Shown here in pieces: positions 1 to 12,700 of a DNA stretch of 64,000 bases. The position numbers were made by a program, and so were the translations under genes. The DNA lies in the NCBI GenBank assembly GCA_964020155.1, contig OZ026561.1, forward strand, positions 3,234,047 to 3,298,046, given 5' to 3'. Below the pieces are notes generated by a model that was not told the origin of the DNA, searched no databases, and saw only the letters and a list, made by a program, of their open reading frames with translations. Each line of letters begins with the position of its first letter. The stretch's first letter is position 1. The DNA comes from Chondrilla cf. caribensis (Eukaryota; Porifera; Demospongiae; Chondrillida; Chondrillidae).

Positions 1-1589
1 TCAATACAGACACACGCACACACTTCTGCAGCAGGCTTCTGAGCTTGAACTTTAAATTAGGATTTTCAGTTTGGGAATAAGACCCAAGTTTGCCCGCCTC
101 CGAAGATCACTACTAGACATGTCTCCCCGCGCTCTACCTTCAAATTCCCGGAGTCTAGTAAGTGAACTTACGAACTGAATTTTGTAGCTCTTCAATCCTG
201 AGTCTAGTTTTTTCACGTCACCTTCACTTGTCTATTTTGTTCCTTCAATTATAAATTAGATCGCGTTCGTCACTCAGTTATAGCTCTCTCCTTCATGTCA
301 CCGCAGAACGGACCCGTGTAGAATACTCGAACATGGTGAGCTGGTACACTCGACATTTGTACTTTGTTTTATCCTCCATCATTCAGAGGAAACTTTACTG
401 CCCTGTTATAAGAAATTGTTCCAACTCTGTGTCCTATTCGAGAATTTCCACTTGTATATACGGAGTCAATCGCGATTTGCTACACATACAAGTAGGAGAG
501 TAGTCAAATTTCTTCCTGAATATATGCAATCGATCGCTCGTTGTCAAAATGAAGATTCGAACTGGAGATTAATTACAAGCCCAGGAGGTACCTTTCAAGT
601 GTCAATTCATAAATTCATGGAGTATATTAAAAACTATTCTCTCTCATTAACGACCCAAGCATTTGTATAAATCAATTTACTCTGTATGTAGTATTTCTCC
701 CCACGTGTGGGTACATGTGTGCGTTTTCTGTTTCTGTCCGTGTGTCAATTCGAATGTTGTGCTGTCATGAAGTGTGATAATGGCCTTGTGTGGTTGTCTG
801 TGTGCTGCTGCTGGTGTTTTTGATCTCTCAATTATGATTGGACTTAATCCCTATGACCCTATGTTTGACATAATAATCCCTATGATTGTAATAATTGATA
901 CTAAATTCCCAATTGAAATCAATGCCATCAGTTCTGTTTTGAGTTCTGAGCATTTTTATTCTCTCTCATTAGCAACTTCGATGATTATATATTTCAAGTT
1001 ACTCTGCATGTAGTGTTTCTCATGCACGTGTGTGTGTGCATGTGTGGTGTGTGTATGCGTGTGTGTTCTCTTTCTGTCTATTTGTCAATTTCAATGTTGT
1101 GACATCATATCTTGTGACACAAGTGGCTGTGTGTGGTCACCTGTGTGCAGCTGCTGTTCTTGATTTCTTAATTATAACTGGACTTAATCCCTTAGATAGA
1201 CATAATAATTAACACTAAGTTCCTAATTGAAATAAGTACTGGTTTGGATATACACCAGGCAGAAGTGAAGTACACGTAATTGGAGCATTTGTTACCTGGA
1301 GATTGATCAAATGTCTGTATACTGTGCTGAGTGCCCCAATGTATACGTACTACTCTGTGATTGTCACTAAGTCTACCTGGATGGTTAGTGGAAGGCAGGA
1401 TGTTATTGTAGTTAACCAATTCCTCACAACTGTGTTGGACTAGACATCACCATTGTAACTTTAGTGGGATATGGCAAGAAACACATCAAGGACATGTCAT
1501 AGGTTTACAATGTAATATGTGAGAAATCTCAGACCTACTGATGGTGGTGTCATTGTGCATACCTTCAGCATCAGCACCCTAACTGAGTG

Positions 1590-1720
1590 TTTGTATAATG
1601 ATAATATTACTTTGTAGATATAATCTGATCCAGCAGTTATAGGCTCCATACCATAACACTGTGTATTCAGCCAAGAACCACATGGAGTTCTCCCCTATTG
1701 AGGTGAATGGAATACTTTGT
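1590..1720 (-). pseudogene. Relic of a leishmanolysin-tail exon (exon 11 type)
   Basis: The minus strand resembles exon 11 of the leishmanolysin-like gene at 39,068-39,230 (the segment with MCFMSN...AQCY and a GSDY core). The stretch that encodes MCFMSN in the sister copy at 62,290-62,410 is deleted here, which removes the conserved Cys and breaks the frame. It is a decayed fragment of a paralogue, not a working exon. Confidence 0.6.
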
Positions 1721-2137
1721 GCACACAGTATATGTACTTACGTATTTTCAAGTTGAGATGTGTAATAAGCTGATCCAAATAAAATTGATATTACAAGGAT
1801 TATTATGAATATACATGACTATATACATGTACTGTGAATAATATTATATGTCATGTACTCTACTATAATAGGGGAATAATATCTACTCACACTTGATATA
1901 TATTGTATGCACACATTGGACTGAAATCAGTGTGGGGTAATTATTACATTTTGTCATCATAATTACCTAGCTGTCATTCTATTTAATAGTTGATTAAAAG
2001 TATGAAGTAATCCTACACACTGTTGTACAGTGAAGTCTGTGCATTACTTCTTCACGTTCATATGTAAAGTTATTTAGTATTTTAGTAATAAAATATAACT
2101 GAATCTTTATGATATTTTATTTATCAACCTGATTTAC

Positions 2138-2263
2138 CTTGTACAGTCCATTGTAGAAGCATATATTTTGTATAGAAAAATCCAGTCTTGTAGGTAGTGT
2201 TTACAGTTATACAGATTCACACTGGAGTCCCTGCAATCTCCTCTAATGAAGGAACAGCCTAAC
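2138..2263 (-). pseudogene. Relic of a leishmanolysin Cys-rich exon (exon 9 type)
   Basis: The minus strand reads LGCSFIRGDCRDSSVN then YNC, close to exon 9 of the main gene (40,158-40,276). The acceptor CATACAG and donor TACAAG/GTAAAT are still recognisable. The exon is 126 nt against 119 nt in the intact copies, so the second half is out of frame and the CSYDGLYK end is lost. The copy at 62,826-62,951 is damaged in a similar way. I read both as remains of a third leishmanolysin-like paralogue. Confidence 0.65.
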
Positions 2264-2920
2264 CTGTATGTGGTGGAGGTTATGGGATGGCTAATGAGAC
2301 CCTTTTGACATGGGGTGTGCATTAGTGCTGGGACGATTAATTGATTAGTCAATTTATCAATCGATTTTCATTTCAAATCCGATCATCATTCATAATGTAA
2401 GCCTATTGAATAATCACCCACAGCGTTCACTCCATGGGTTCAATTTTGTACTTTAAGTGTACCTGAAATTTGAAAAGGTATTTTTAGATTCCACTTCATG
2501 TCTTTGGATGACTACTCGGTCTAATAAAGTGTTTTTCCGTAATAGCTTCCAGTGATTAATTGATTAATCAATTTGTTTCTATGTACTGATAATTGATTTG
2601 AACATTACAGTGAATTCCTGGTTCAAGTGTGCACATGCCTATCAGAGGACATTCTATGCCGGAAGCCCCAAATATGATGTGATTTTTTCAAACAGCTGAA
2701 GCCATTTGCCTATACCTAATACACAGATGTGAAAAATTTCACACATTAATAATAATTGATCTGAATAATAATAACTCACACACGTGGTCACAGACCCAAT
2801 AATAGACTAATTAATGCCCCAAATGCATTGGTTTTGTATTGTTGTTACGCACTAATGAGTCATTTAAATTCAATGTTACTGCAATCTAATTAAACTCTGA
2901 TTATTTGATTTGTTCCAAAG

Positions 2921-3064
2921 GCCGTGGTTCAGAATCTCGTGACAACAGTGAGAGGTTTGCTGAGTTTACCCTTCCTTGTCATCTGGACAGTGATGTGGTA
3001 TCTGATGCCTCTCCTCAGACGATGCACAAAGAATGCCCTCACAGGTTTGTTTACCTTTGTTTGA
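2921..3064 (+). CDS. Terminal exon of an unidentified plus-strand membrane protein
   Basis: A 48-codon stretch follows the acceptor TTGTTCCAAAG and ends at TGA. It begins AVVQNLVTTVRG, has a hydrophobic segment (LSLPFLVIWTVMWYLM) that could be a membrane helix, and ends RRCTKNALTGLFTFV. The copy at 63,609-63,752 has the same frame, length and stop. Near the end three differences are all synonymous in this frame (GGT/GGC, TTT/TTC, TTT/TTC), while one change replaces Pro with Ser. That pattern favours this frame over the longer open frames on either strand. The upstream exons would lie to the left of the window and I do not recognise the family. Confidence 0.45.
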   Translation, partial: AVVQNLVTTVRGLLSLPFLVIWTVMWYLMPLLRRCTKNALTGLFTFV

Positions 3065-3396
3065 CGTACCAAACTAGGGACTCCAGTGGTGAGGTCAAAG
3101 ACGGACAATCGGAATCCATCATAATCACAACTGGCTGCATCTTGAGGGATGCTCCAGAGAAGGAGCATACCTCCATTAGAAGGAAAGACCATCCTCCTCA
3201 GCAGAGCAGGGGACACAGTACCCCAACCTACATATGTGGAGAATCATTATAATGATATCAAATTATAGTTCTGTACTACATAATCATAATAGAATGATTG
3301 GGATAGACATTGTTACAGAAGTAACAGCTATCAGTGAAACTGTTACTGTTAGTCTGAGTGCTGTTATATTGGAACAGTATATCCGAGGTATAAGGT

Positions 3397-3406
3397 TTTA
3401 TTTATT
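3397..3406 (-). promoter_or_regulatory. Candidate polyadenylation signal for the long minus-strand gene
   Basis: On the minus strand this reads AATAAATAAA, two overlapping canonical signals about 140 nt after the stop codon at 3,543. It supports ending the long transcript here rather than splicing onward from a GTAAGT that lies inside the last exon. Confidence 0.4.
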
Positions 3407-3542
3407 AAAGTTGTACTTTCTGAGTGCATTAATTGTACTCCATATACATAAGTAAATAAATCAGTTTACATATTATAATCAAGAAAGATGCACTTACAGA
3501 CATATATTTTACATATACACATAGATACATAGTATATACGTA

Positions 3543-3760
3543 TTATAGTCCAACACATTTGGACTTACAATAGTCACAGAACACTTCAGACCCTCTCCTA
3601 GCAGTAGCACAAGAAGTACACACTGGTTGTTCCAGTTTGATCTGAGCTCCTCTGGCATCAAACAATGTCTTGGTAGACCTGGTCACAAAGTGATTAGGTG
3701 GACAGGTAGCTACAGGTAGAGATAATGGACTCAGAAGCATAACACCATCTCCTTCAACAC
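3543..3760 (-). CDS. Last exon of the long form, short Cys-rich C-terminus
   Basis: The acceptor CACAGAAAG at 3,761 gives the correct phase; using the CACAG three bases earlier would create an immediate stop. The 72 residues include CPPNHFVTRSTK and a CTSC...CDYC pattern, then end CKSKCVGL at TAA. A GTAAGT inside the CDYC codons could act as a donor, in which case further exons would lie to the left. The polyadenylation signal nearby makes termination here more likely. Confidence 0.65.
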
Positions 3761-6700
3761 CTTTCTGTGACAGTACAAAGGGGCAATGCAGTAAGTGAGG
3801 TTGTCTCACTATATTATCATGTACATCTTGGAGAGTGATATCAGACAGAGATATATTTTATAGTTTCATATATGTCAGGGGATGGCAGTAGAATATATAC
3901 TATATTACCATATTGTTCTCTACTATATATAAAACATAGAATATAATGTTCTGTAAAAATTATTAAAATACTACTCTATGCATATATCTTACCATTATTG
4001 TTCTCTACTGTAATTAAAACATAGAATAAAATGTTGAGTATAAACTATTATATGCATTGAGCTACCCACTGTGAAGGCACATATATAGACACAATGTACG
4101 GGAAACATTTTATAGATATTCCATAATTATAGCAATATACACAATCAAACTCTCCTGGTGTGGTAGATGCAATAGTATGGAGCAACAGTAATGTAGAGTG
4201 AATGTGTACTATGTACTATGTAGTGAGTATGTCCCATACATAGAGCTGGCAATGACTGAGGAGTTGCTGACTGTTAAAAGCACTTCCAGACATAGACAAC
4301 AAACACGTACATACTCATATATCACTCCACTCACTGCATAATATGTTGTCCTCGTCCAACTGTTGCTGTTCCCCACATTTGAATACAAACTTGTTTTCTG
4401 AGGAATCTTCCACTTCACACACTGGGAGCCCTTCACTGGTATAGGCTGCTGTAGTGAGCAGGACCTCTTTGAGTGAGCTAACAGCTGCTGTGAGAGCACT
4501 TCTACTGGGAGGGACTCTGGATGATATTGACTGGACATGCTCAGGGAATATATCAGGATTGGTTACATTTTCTCCATACAAGACAAAGGACATGGTGGAC
4601 GTGTCTTCATCCGTGATAGTAACCAACTGTTCTAGCTCTGTGTCACTGGTGGAGGATACTGCTGCATGCACTATACTCTCAATTTTGCTGATGTTCAACT
4701 CTTCACCATCACAAGCAGTCAGTTCAAGCTGTAGTGGAATCCCCATCACGGCTGCTGAGTATCTGTGAACAGAGAGATAGGCCGATCTGGAATAGGCACT
4801 GGTTACCTCATTCCAGGCCTCACATCTGTACGTTCCTTCGTCTTCTTCCCGAGGGGATTCAATCTGTAATATGCTTCCTACCTTGCCTCGGAGAAGGGTG
4901 AAGTTCACTGCCCCCTTGGACTTGAAGTACCATCTGAATTGAGGATCAGGAGAGGATGTTGCATTACAGATAAGAACAGCAGGTCTGGAATCTCCAACAA
5001 TACGCTCCTGATCGTCTGGCTCACGGTAAAACACAGGAGGTTGGTGTACATCAACATAAGACCAAGTGGATGTTGTAGTCCCCACATGATTGGATGCATC
5101 ACAAGTATAGAACCCTTCATCACTGACTTGGACACTTCCAATGACAAGTGTCGAGGAAGACTGGGTTGGGAGAACAACATCATCTTTCTTCCACTGGTAG
5201 GATACAGCGAACTTTGACTTCGCTTGACACTTCATTTCCAAATGCCCATTCTCCACTGCTGTTACATTGGTTTGTGGACTTTGTGTGATGTTGGGTGGCT
5301 GTGCACACCAGTAGTTGAGATCCACCATGTTTGCCAAAACTGTGTTGATTCTATCCAAGAGTGCTACAGCTGACTGTAGAGAAAGGTCAGATGATGTACT
5401 GAGCTCTTCCAAGTCAGGCTCAGCTTCACTCAGCATTGTCTTCAGGTCACCAACCATTTCTGATGGAGCTGTTTGGAGGATGCCTTCAAGAACATTGACA
5501 GCAACTGCAAAGCATTCGATGAGGCTGGAACAAGCATATCCAAAGTTCTCTCCACTCTTGTTGAGTACACTGTTCACTTCGGTCCTCCAAATGACAAACA
5601 CGTTCTGTCCAGATGTACAGTTAGCAATATTCTTAAGTTTGTCAACAAGTGCTTGTCTCAGTTCAAGTAGAGCAATCAGCTCATCATCTTCTTCGGCCAT
5701 TTTCAGCAGTGTTTCAGGATCAATGGTTACGTTGAATTGCATGAGAGCATCCATATTGCCATCAGGCATTGTCATGTTACCCATGGCCTGATCTTCCAAC
5801 TGGGCAGCAATAGAATAAGTTTCTGATTTCTCATCATCTGTTTCATTCTGTAATGAGCTCACTGATATATGCAGACTATTGAAGAAGGCAGCTATGTTGC
5901 TGATTGTCACACACTGTTCCTCAAAGAGAGCCTTTACATCGTCACCAACATTCTCAGCCTGTCGTCTACGTCTGCCAAGTGAACTGTCTCCTATTACAGC
6001 AGCACCCAGGATGGTGGAAACCTGGTATAGGGAGGTCTTTGGGTTGTCGAAATCAAATGATACAGTTTTGTTGACATTTTCTCCATTCCTTTGTACAAAT
6101 ACAGTGAAGTGTATTGGGAACTTCCTTGGTGTTCCTCTAACCACAGTCATTTCAAAACCAGCATGTTTTATAGTGAAAGGTGGATTGTTAGGATCAGAGA
6201 GAGACGGTTCAAGTTCGAGTAAATCCTTGTGGTCTTTTTCAATTCTTTCCAGTTCAGCTCTCAGTAGATCCAAGTTCAGATTACTCAAACCTTGTTCATA
6301 TCGATTCTTCAGCTGTACGGCACTATTGAGCTGGATAGTGAGTCGACGCAGTTTAATCTCAACTGCAGCTTTCTCCTTCATTGCCTGCTCCAATCTCTTC
6401 AATGTCTGAGCTGATTCATCTTGGAGTGAATTGAGTGCTGTGTCACGTTGTGCCCGACAAATGGAATTACTCATCACACAAGCAGGATCCACTTGACGAG
6501 AGGCACACTCCACTCTAACCTCACACTCACATTGTACACTTTCAGTTATTTCGTCAGCGATGCATGCCTTGAAACAAGGCTCCATTGTCACCACTCTTCT
6601 ACTTGTGTAGATGTTACCAAAACACGTGTCAGGACAGCAACAGCGGTTTATAATCTCTACAATTCTGCATGAACAGATTGTGAGTGTGGGGCACTCGCAA

Positions 6701-9700
6701 ATCTTTTGTTTTGTCACAGTTGTCTGCCATGTTGAACAGGGATACGATCCTGTCCTCACCAGTGTTCTTTCGTAGGTGACTCTTTCACATTGACTTGGAC
6801 AAGATCCCCAACGCTTGACAAGTCTTTGTGAGGTACAGTTTCTTGTCACAGTATCAGGTACACACTCTTCCAAGCATGGTGTCACTGTACATATGGAGTC
6901 CAGATTGGAGAGCAGCTCTCTAGACTCTTCCCCAAGTTGTGTTAGGTTCTGAGTTAGCTCTGTTATGAGTTCAGAATAGAGCTGTTGGTCATTCTGAGTC
7001 TTCTCGTTAAGAGACATAATATCGTTCACCACAGCCTCTTGTTCATTGAGGTCCCTTCTCAAATGTTCAGCTGTAGCCTCTGTCTTGTTCAGTGCCATGA
7101 CAGCCAGTCTTCTCTTTGTACTAGCTTCCTTTGACAGCATCCGAAGATACTCCCGAGTGTTACTGGTGACCTGATTGACAAAGTCCGACCTTGGTGGTAG
7201 AGTGCCCTCCACAGTGAGTGGTACGTTGTTCCAGGTGTTATCCAGTGGACCACTGACTGAGATATCACAGTCGTATAGATTATAAATCTTGGCAGAGGAG
7301 GCAGTAGTGAATCCAGTTTCCCTGACCACTAGACTGGATGTGAACGATGTCCCCAGAAGCATAACCTCAGCAGTTGAGAAGTTGGCTATGTACTCTCCTG
7401 TAGTTGGATTCATGACCAGTGTTGCATGGGGGCTCAAACCACTTCTCAAAAGACGTATGAAATTTCCAAGGGAGATTTCTGCTTCACTGTATTCAGACAA
7501 GATGACAACAGGGAAGTCTGTATCCTGGGGGTCAAAAAGAAGACAGTCCTGACTTGCTGGCTGGCCGAGATAGAGTTTGTGTGTCATCTTTGTAAACTCT
7601 AACAAACCAAAGGTCAGGCTATGGCAGTCAGTGTACATATCCAGTCCTACAAATACTCCTCTAGCGTCTGTTGCTATGTTGACAGATATTGGGCAGCTGA
7701 ACTGGCTACGATCCCCATAGATGTAGTTTGGAGGGATGGAGAGGATTGATGTGAACAAGTTGGACCCTCTGGTGAAGAGACTGTCATTTCCAATTAAAGA
7801 CAGTGCTGTGAAGGGACATCTTGAATCTAACCACCCTGATATAAGATAAGAATATTATTATTGTCACATCGACTGATCTGTCATATGTACCAGCAGCTCA
7901 TCTTACCTCCTACAGCAAATGTTCCATTCTTGGCTGTAAGTTCATAAGTATCCTCTCCTACTCCCAACACTAGGTCAATGTCACCTTCAATCACTCCAGT
8001 AATGTTCTGCTCAAGACCTCTTGAAAAAAGCTGGAATAAGAATTAAATAATGTAACAACACAGGCAAAATTAATAATCTTTTATTATTAAGCCTTCTTAC
8101 ATCTTCAACAGAAGGTACTTTGATTCCTGCTTGTCCGGTGATCTGTAATGACGTGAGTACCCCATTTATGTCCATTGCTGTCTGCAGAGAACCTTTAGTG
8201 GCTAGGTTGTACACAGAACCAGGTTTTAGAGTGTCAACTGATGTGATTGAGAATCCTGTGAGTTTGATTTTCCAGTGACGAGACGAGAAGTCGCGTGCTA
8301 TTGGCAACTGCTGAATGAGGGCATCGGCATCAGGTGGGAGGCTGACATGAACTGCTGACCTTTGCCCATTACAGAGATTTATTCCAAAGCAGACTACATC
8401 TCCTCCAGCTGGATGATAACTAACCATCTCATCACCTAGAGTAATGTTCAGGCTTCCCGAGTATTGAAGTACATCATAGAGTCCTTTGGAGGCATAGTCC
8501 ATTAATAATCCAGGGCAGTCCTCAATGATGTGAAGATCACTTGCATCAGAAAGGATGGTCCCTCCACTATTGGAAGTATGACTCCTGTCAGTGGGATTTG
8601 GCTGGAATTCAATCCAAGTAGGGTAGAGTGCAAGTGTGTTCTTGAGAAACGTGGTAGCAACAGCTTCGGTTTGTAGAAAGCTCACTCTGTCACTGGGGCT
8701 AGGTGTTATGCAATAACATTCATCTGGTTCACCATAGGTCCCACATGAAATGTCCTTTTGACATGGTAAACAGAATCCAACAATACCTGGCTTTCGAGGT
8801 AGAAGAACTACCTTATCCTCATCAGTTATGTAAAATTGAGTTCCTGAAATAGACAATGGTAGTTCAAGCTCTGGAGTACTGGCAAACACAATACCATTTG
8901 TTATCTGGCTACCAGTCGTTGACCCTTTGAGTGTAGACCATTGGCAAGTGGATTCAAAATTCACCTCTTTCTTATTAGGACAAATGAATTTCAGATTACT
9001 AGTACAGCAACCAGGATCCAAGATCCCTTCATCAACACCGCGTTCTTTGTAGTAGTCACTGCTACCAGCTGGAGCCACTACACCAAGTACAGAAGAGGGA
9101 GCTTTGCTGGTAAAAAAGTCTTCGTCCCTACCACCTAACTTCAATTTCATCTGATGAAGACCTTCTTTCGTAGGCCGAAGAGTGACAGATGCTGTGGGTT
9201 TGGCTTTTGTTAATGTAATCTTAACAAAACGCGAAGGTATAAGGAAGACTGAAGTGAACTCAAGGATAAGTTCATCTTTTGGCTGTGCCTCAACTTCAAA
9301 GGTGTAGCTGTTGCCAACCTTCAATAGAGGGAGGTCTTCTATGATGATGATACCCAGTTCACAACGATCCCCTTCAAATCCAGTACCACTACAGTTACAT
9401 GTGAACGAGTCAGTCCCAACTGCAGTACATAATCCACCATGCAAGCAGGAGTCAGCATCACATGGGTCACCCTCTATGAGGCAATGAAGGAAATTTAATA
9501 TTATAGCAAATAAAACATCAAGGCTAATGAATTTTTAACTTCGCTCAACATGAATTATTTTCACTTAACATGTTTCACATGTACAGTATAATGTATGACA
9601 TTATATATACTGGGCTGAACCCTAGGCCTGAATACCCCTATGGACTGGGCACATAAATGTCAGCAGTAAAGTACTAACTTATGTTGGGGCCTTTCTTCAA

Positions 9701-12700
9701 TCTTGATTGGATCTATAATGTGTTTGAAGAGATTTCCATTGGGTTTAGATGGACTCTTACATAGATGCTCTAATTGTGTTCAAGTAATACTGTATCTATG
9801 GACTTTATTAAGATTTTCCAGCCATGGGCTGCGGATTGGGAATACCATCACCCTGAGCTGTAACATCCAATCCATTTCCTCAGTCAGTGTTATTGTTTAC
9901 TGTTTTGCACTTTACTCTATACACATAGTGGACAGAATGCTCACAACAGTCACAGTTTCACAACACTTACTTATGCAGACAGGGTCCCTAGTCCAATCCA
10001 CTGTATTACCATCTTCTTCCAACTTGCACATGATGCTACTAACAGTATCTGACTCGTTAGCCTGTACATAACCCTGGACACATCTAACAGGACAGCTTGT
10101 GTTGAAGTTAGCAGTACACGGTTGGAACACACTGGCAAACAGAGGTGGGTCAATGAGTTTATTGTTGCACTGTTTAGGTGCACACCTAGCAGTCTCTCCA
10201 GACCACGTGGTAGTGGGTAGACATGTTCTCTTGTCTGAACCTTCCAAATCGTATCCAGGAGAGCAGGTGAAGTTACAGGTTGTAGTGATTCTTAAGAAGT
10301 CAGAATCACAACTCTGTGTGCCATGTGTTGGGTCCTCAAGTGTAGTACAGGAGAGTTCTACAAGGTAATAAACAAGGTGGAAAATTGATTTTAAATTAAT
10401 TTCAATGCATTGCTATTTGTTTTATTTTAGTTTTTCCCATTAAAATATATGTAGCATTAAGTTTTGAACAGCTTTGTTTAACCTCAATATTTCAATGTAG
10501 GATCCTTGACATGAGAAGTGAAGTCAATGCAGGTGAATGTACAGGTTGTAGTGATTCTTAAGAAGTCAGAATCACAACTCTGTGTGCCATGTGTTGGGTC
10601 CTCAAGTGTAGTACAGGAGAGTTCTACACAGTGATAAACAGATGGAAAATAGATTTTACCTTGAATCAGATTTCAATGCACTAATGAAAGGTTGTTTTAA
10701 TTTTAGTTTATTCGATAAAAATGTTGGGAGCATTAAGTTTTGAACAACTTTGTTCAGCTCAATATTTCAATGTAGGATCCTTGACATGAGTAGTGAAGTC
10801 CATACAAACCTACCATGTACTTACATTACGACTTCAAATATTGTTTTCATGCATGTGTTCACATAAATATTTTGTGTGTGTACATGAATACATGTATATA
10901 TGATTGGTCAGTCTAATAGCACACAATGTGATGTCTAGTAACTATATTATGTATTTTTGAGTGGTTTCAATTTTCACTCTTATATGCATTATCATTGACA
11001 TGGTTGCACAATTTGCCAATCAATTTCATCTTACTCTTTTGGTCCTTTACCCAGACTCACCAGTACAATTGTGACCATCACTGCTCAATGTGAAGCTTTC
11101 CATACAAGAGCAATGATAATGTCCTACAGTGTTGTTGCAGTAATGCTGACACCCTCCATTGTTCAAGAGGCATTCATTGATGTCTACATACAGGAAAAGA
11201 CACTATATTATGCATTTGAGTGGTGATGTACATGTCATATACATTGCGTAATATGAAATGTCAACAGGAGTGAGAGCACCTACTAAATGCCGAGGAATAG
11301 TGCTGACCCTATCATCATTGCATTTAACAATGATTATTATTAAGTATTATAATTAATCATATTATAATAATTATTATTACTACTAGACTGTTATTATTTA
11401 GAACAAATGACCTTGTATTGATTGTTTCCATTTCCAATTCCAATTACATTCACATTCTCACCAGCACCCTTACAGGGAAGTTATGAGCAATTGTCACTAT
11501 ATGTATATATTACATATGTATTGATTGACATATACTTTTATATAGCGTGGGCATATCATGGTAATGTGGTACACATTTGAGTACATGTATTTGGCATGTA
11601 GCCTATTGTTTATTTTGTATTCAAGTTTAATTTACAATATACGTATGTGTATGTACATATATCGTAACATAGTTATTTTTTAATGGCCTAACACTTTTAT
11701 TTCTCATAAAATTATGGTTAAAATATGCATTTGTGTATATTAAAAATGTCATGCATAATATATGGTGTGTTTTACTATAATATATATAATGCAATTATTT
11801 TTATATATAATATTATTGTAGTTATTATTAATAACTATTAGTTAATTGAGCCGTCTCGCTTTCGCGACCTCCCCCCTACGAGGGGGGAGGGCAAAACCCA
11901 TCACAAGCCGTAGATGGCTTCAGCATCTCCGCAAGACAGCTCACTAATGTACACGACATGGGATTCAACTGCTGAACCGTACTCACCTAACTCAACTTAC
12001 CCCTTTACCATTACCTACCAGGTTTGGCATAAAGGCTGGGTCAGGAGGAGCTGGTCGTCACCCAGCGCTGGCTGGCGAATATGGAACGGATGCTTAGCAG
12101 CATGCAGTATTACCGTGCCGGAAGCATTGCGTCACCGGAAGCATTATGTCACCGGAAGCATCACGTGACCGGACGCATTATGTCACCGGAAGCATCACGT
12201 CACCGGAAGTATTATGTCAACGATCGTAGTCCGGTGATGCTCTGGCCTCCTTTGAACATCTTATTGGCTTGGGGGCGATTTCGGAATCCCCATAATCCCC
12301 CAAGGGTGAGCTGAGGCCTGAGCAGGACGAGGCTCCCCCTGACCCCCAAGCCCTCTGATCCTATATAGTGATCATGCACTGAGTAGCCACAGGGGTAGCC
12401 AAACCTGGAGAACATTATTCCTCACTGGACAGATATTTAAGCAAATAATTAAACAAACTAGAGTACAACAACAAAGATAGTAATACAGCTAAGCCTGTTG
12501 CTCTAAGCGCACAGAGTTTGAGCGACCCCGCACAACTGTTCTTTGGGGGTCCGGATGTACACCGTGTAGGCTGCGCTTTGCCATCTCCCCAAGGTCTTAA
12601 TTAAGGAATCAGGGAGCCCTTTGGCCGCAGCGGTGGTTGCTGCCCCAATTCGGAAACTGTGACCTGAGTACCTCTGAGCATTGATTCCTGCAGCCAACAG

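Larger units (their letters stand above)
1..3316. repeat. Left copy of a segmental duplication (partner 60,426-64,000)
   Basis: This block is matched in the same orientation by the last 3.6 kb of the window, starting with TCAATACAGACACAC at position 1 and at 60,426 and still matching at the right window edge. The offset grows from about 60,425 to 60,690 because of indels and one MITE insertion in the right copy. It contains leishmanolysin-tail relics on the minus strand and a terminal exon on the plus strand. An internal imperfect tandem repeat (about 700-960 and 1,010-1,245) shares the string GGACTTAATCCC. The left boundary is outside the window. Confidence 0.85.

Noticed and set aside
416..670. 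84-codon plus-strand ORF
   Set aside because: The equivalent frame in the right copy (60,850 onward) contains a stop and indels.
774..1212. Two adjacent plus-strand ORFs with GLNPYD and GLNPLD
   Set aside because: They arise from an internal tandem repeat. Frames are not kept between the copies and there are no splice or start signals.
2905..3252. 115-codon plus-strand ORF (and a 95-codon minus-strand ORF) conserved in both flanking copies
   Set aside because: Both accumulate amino-acid changes between copies. A shorter plus-strand frame ending at 3,064 shows synonymous change instead.
3761..3809. Longer start for the last exon of the long gene
   Set aside because: The CACAG acceptor three bases earlier gives an immediate stop after joining to exon 30. 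Using GAAAG gives a continuous frame.
12118..12219. CRISPR-like array
   Set aside because: The 17-bp units are contiguous with no spacers, and the DNA is eukaryotic retroelement sequence.
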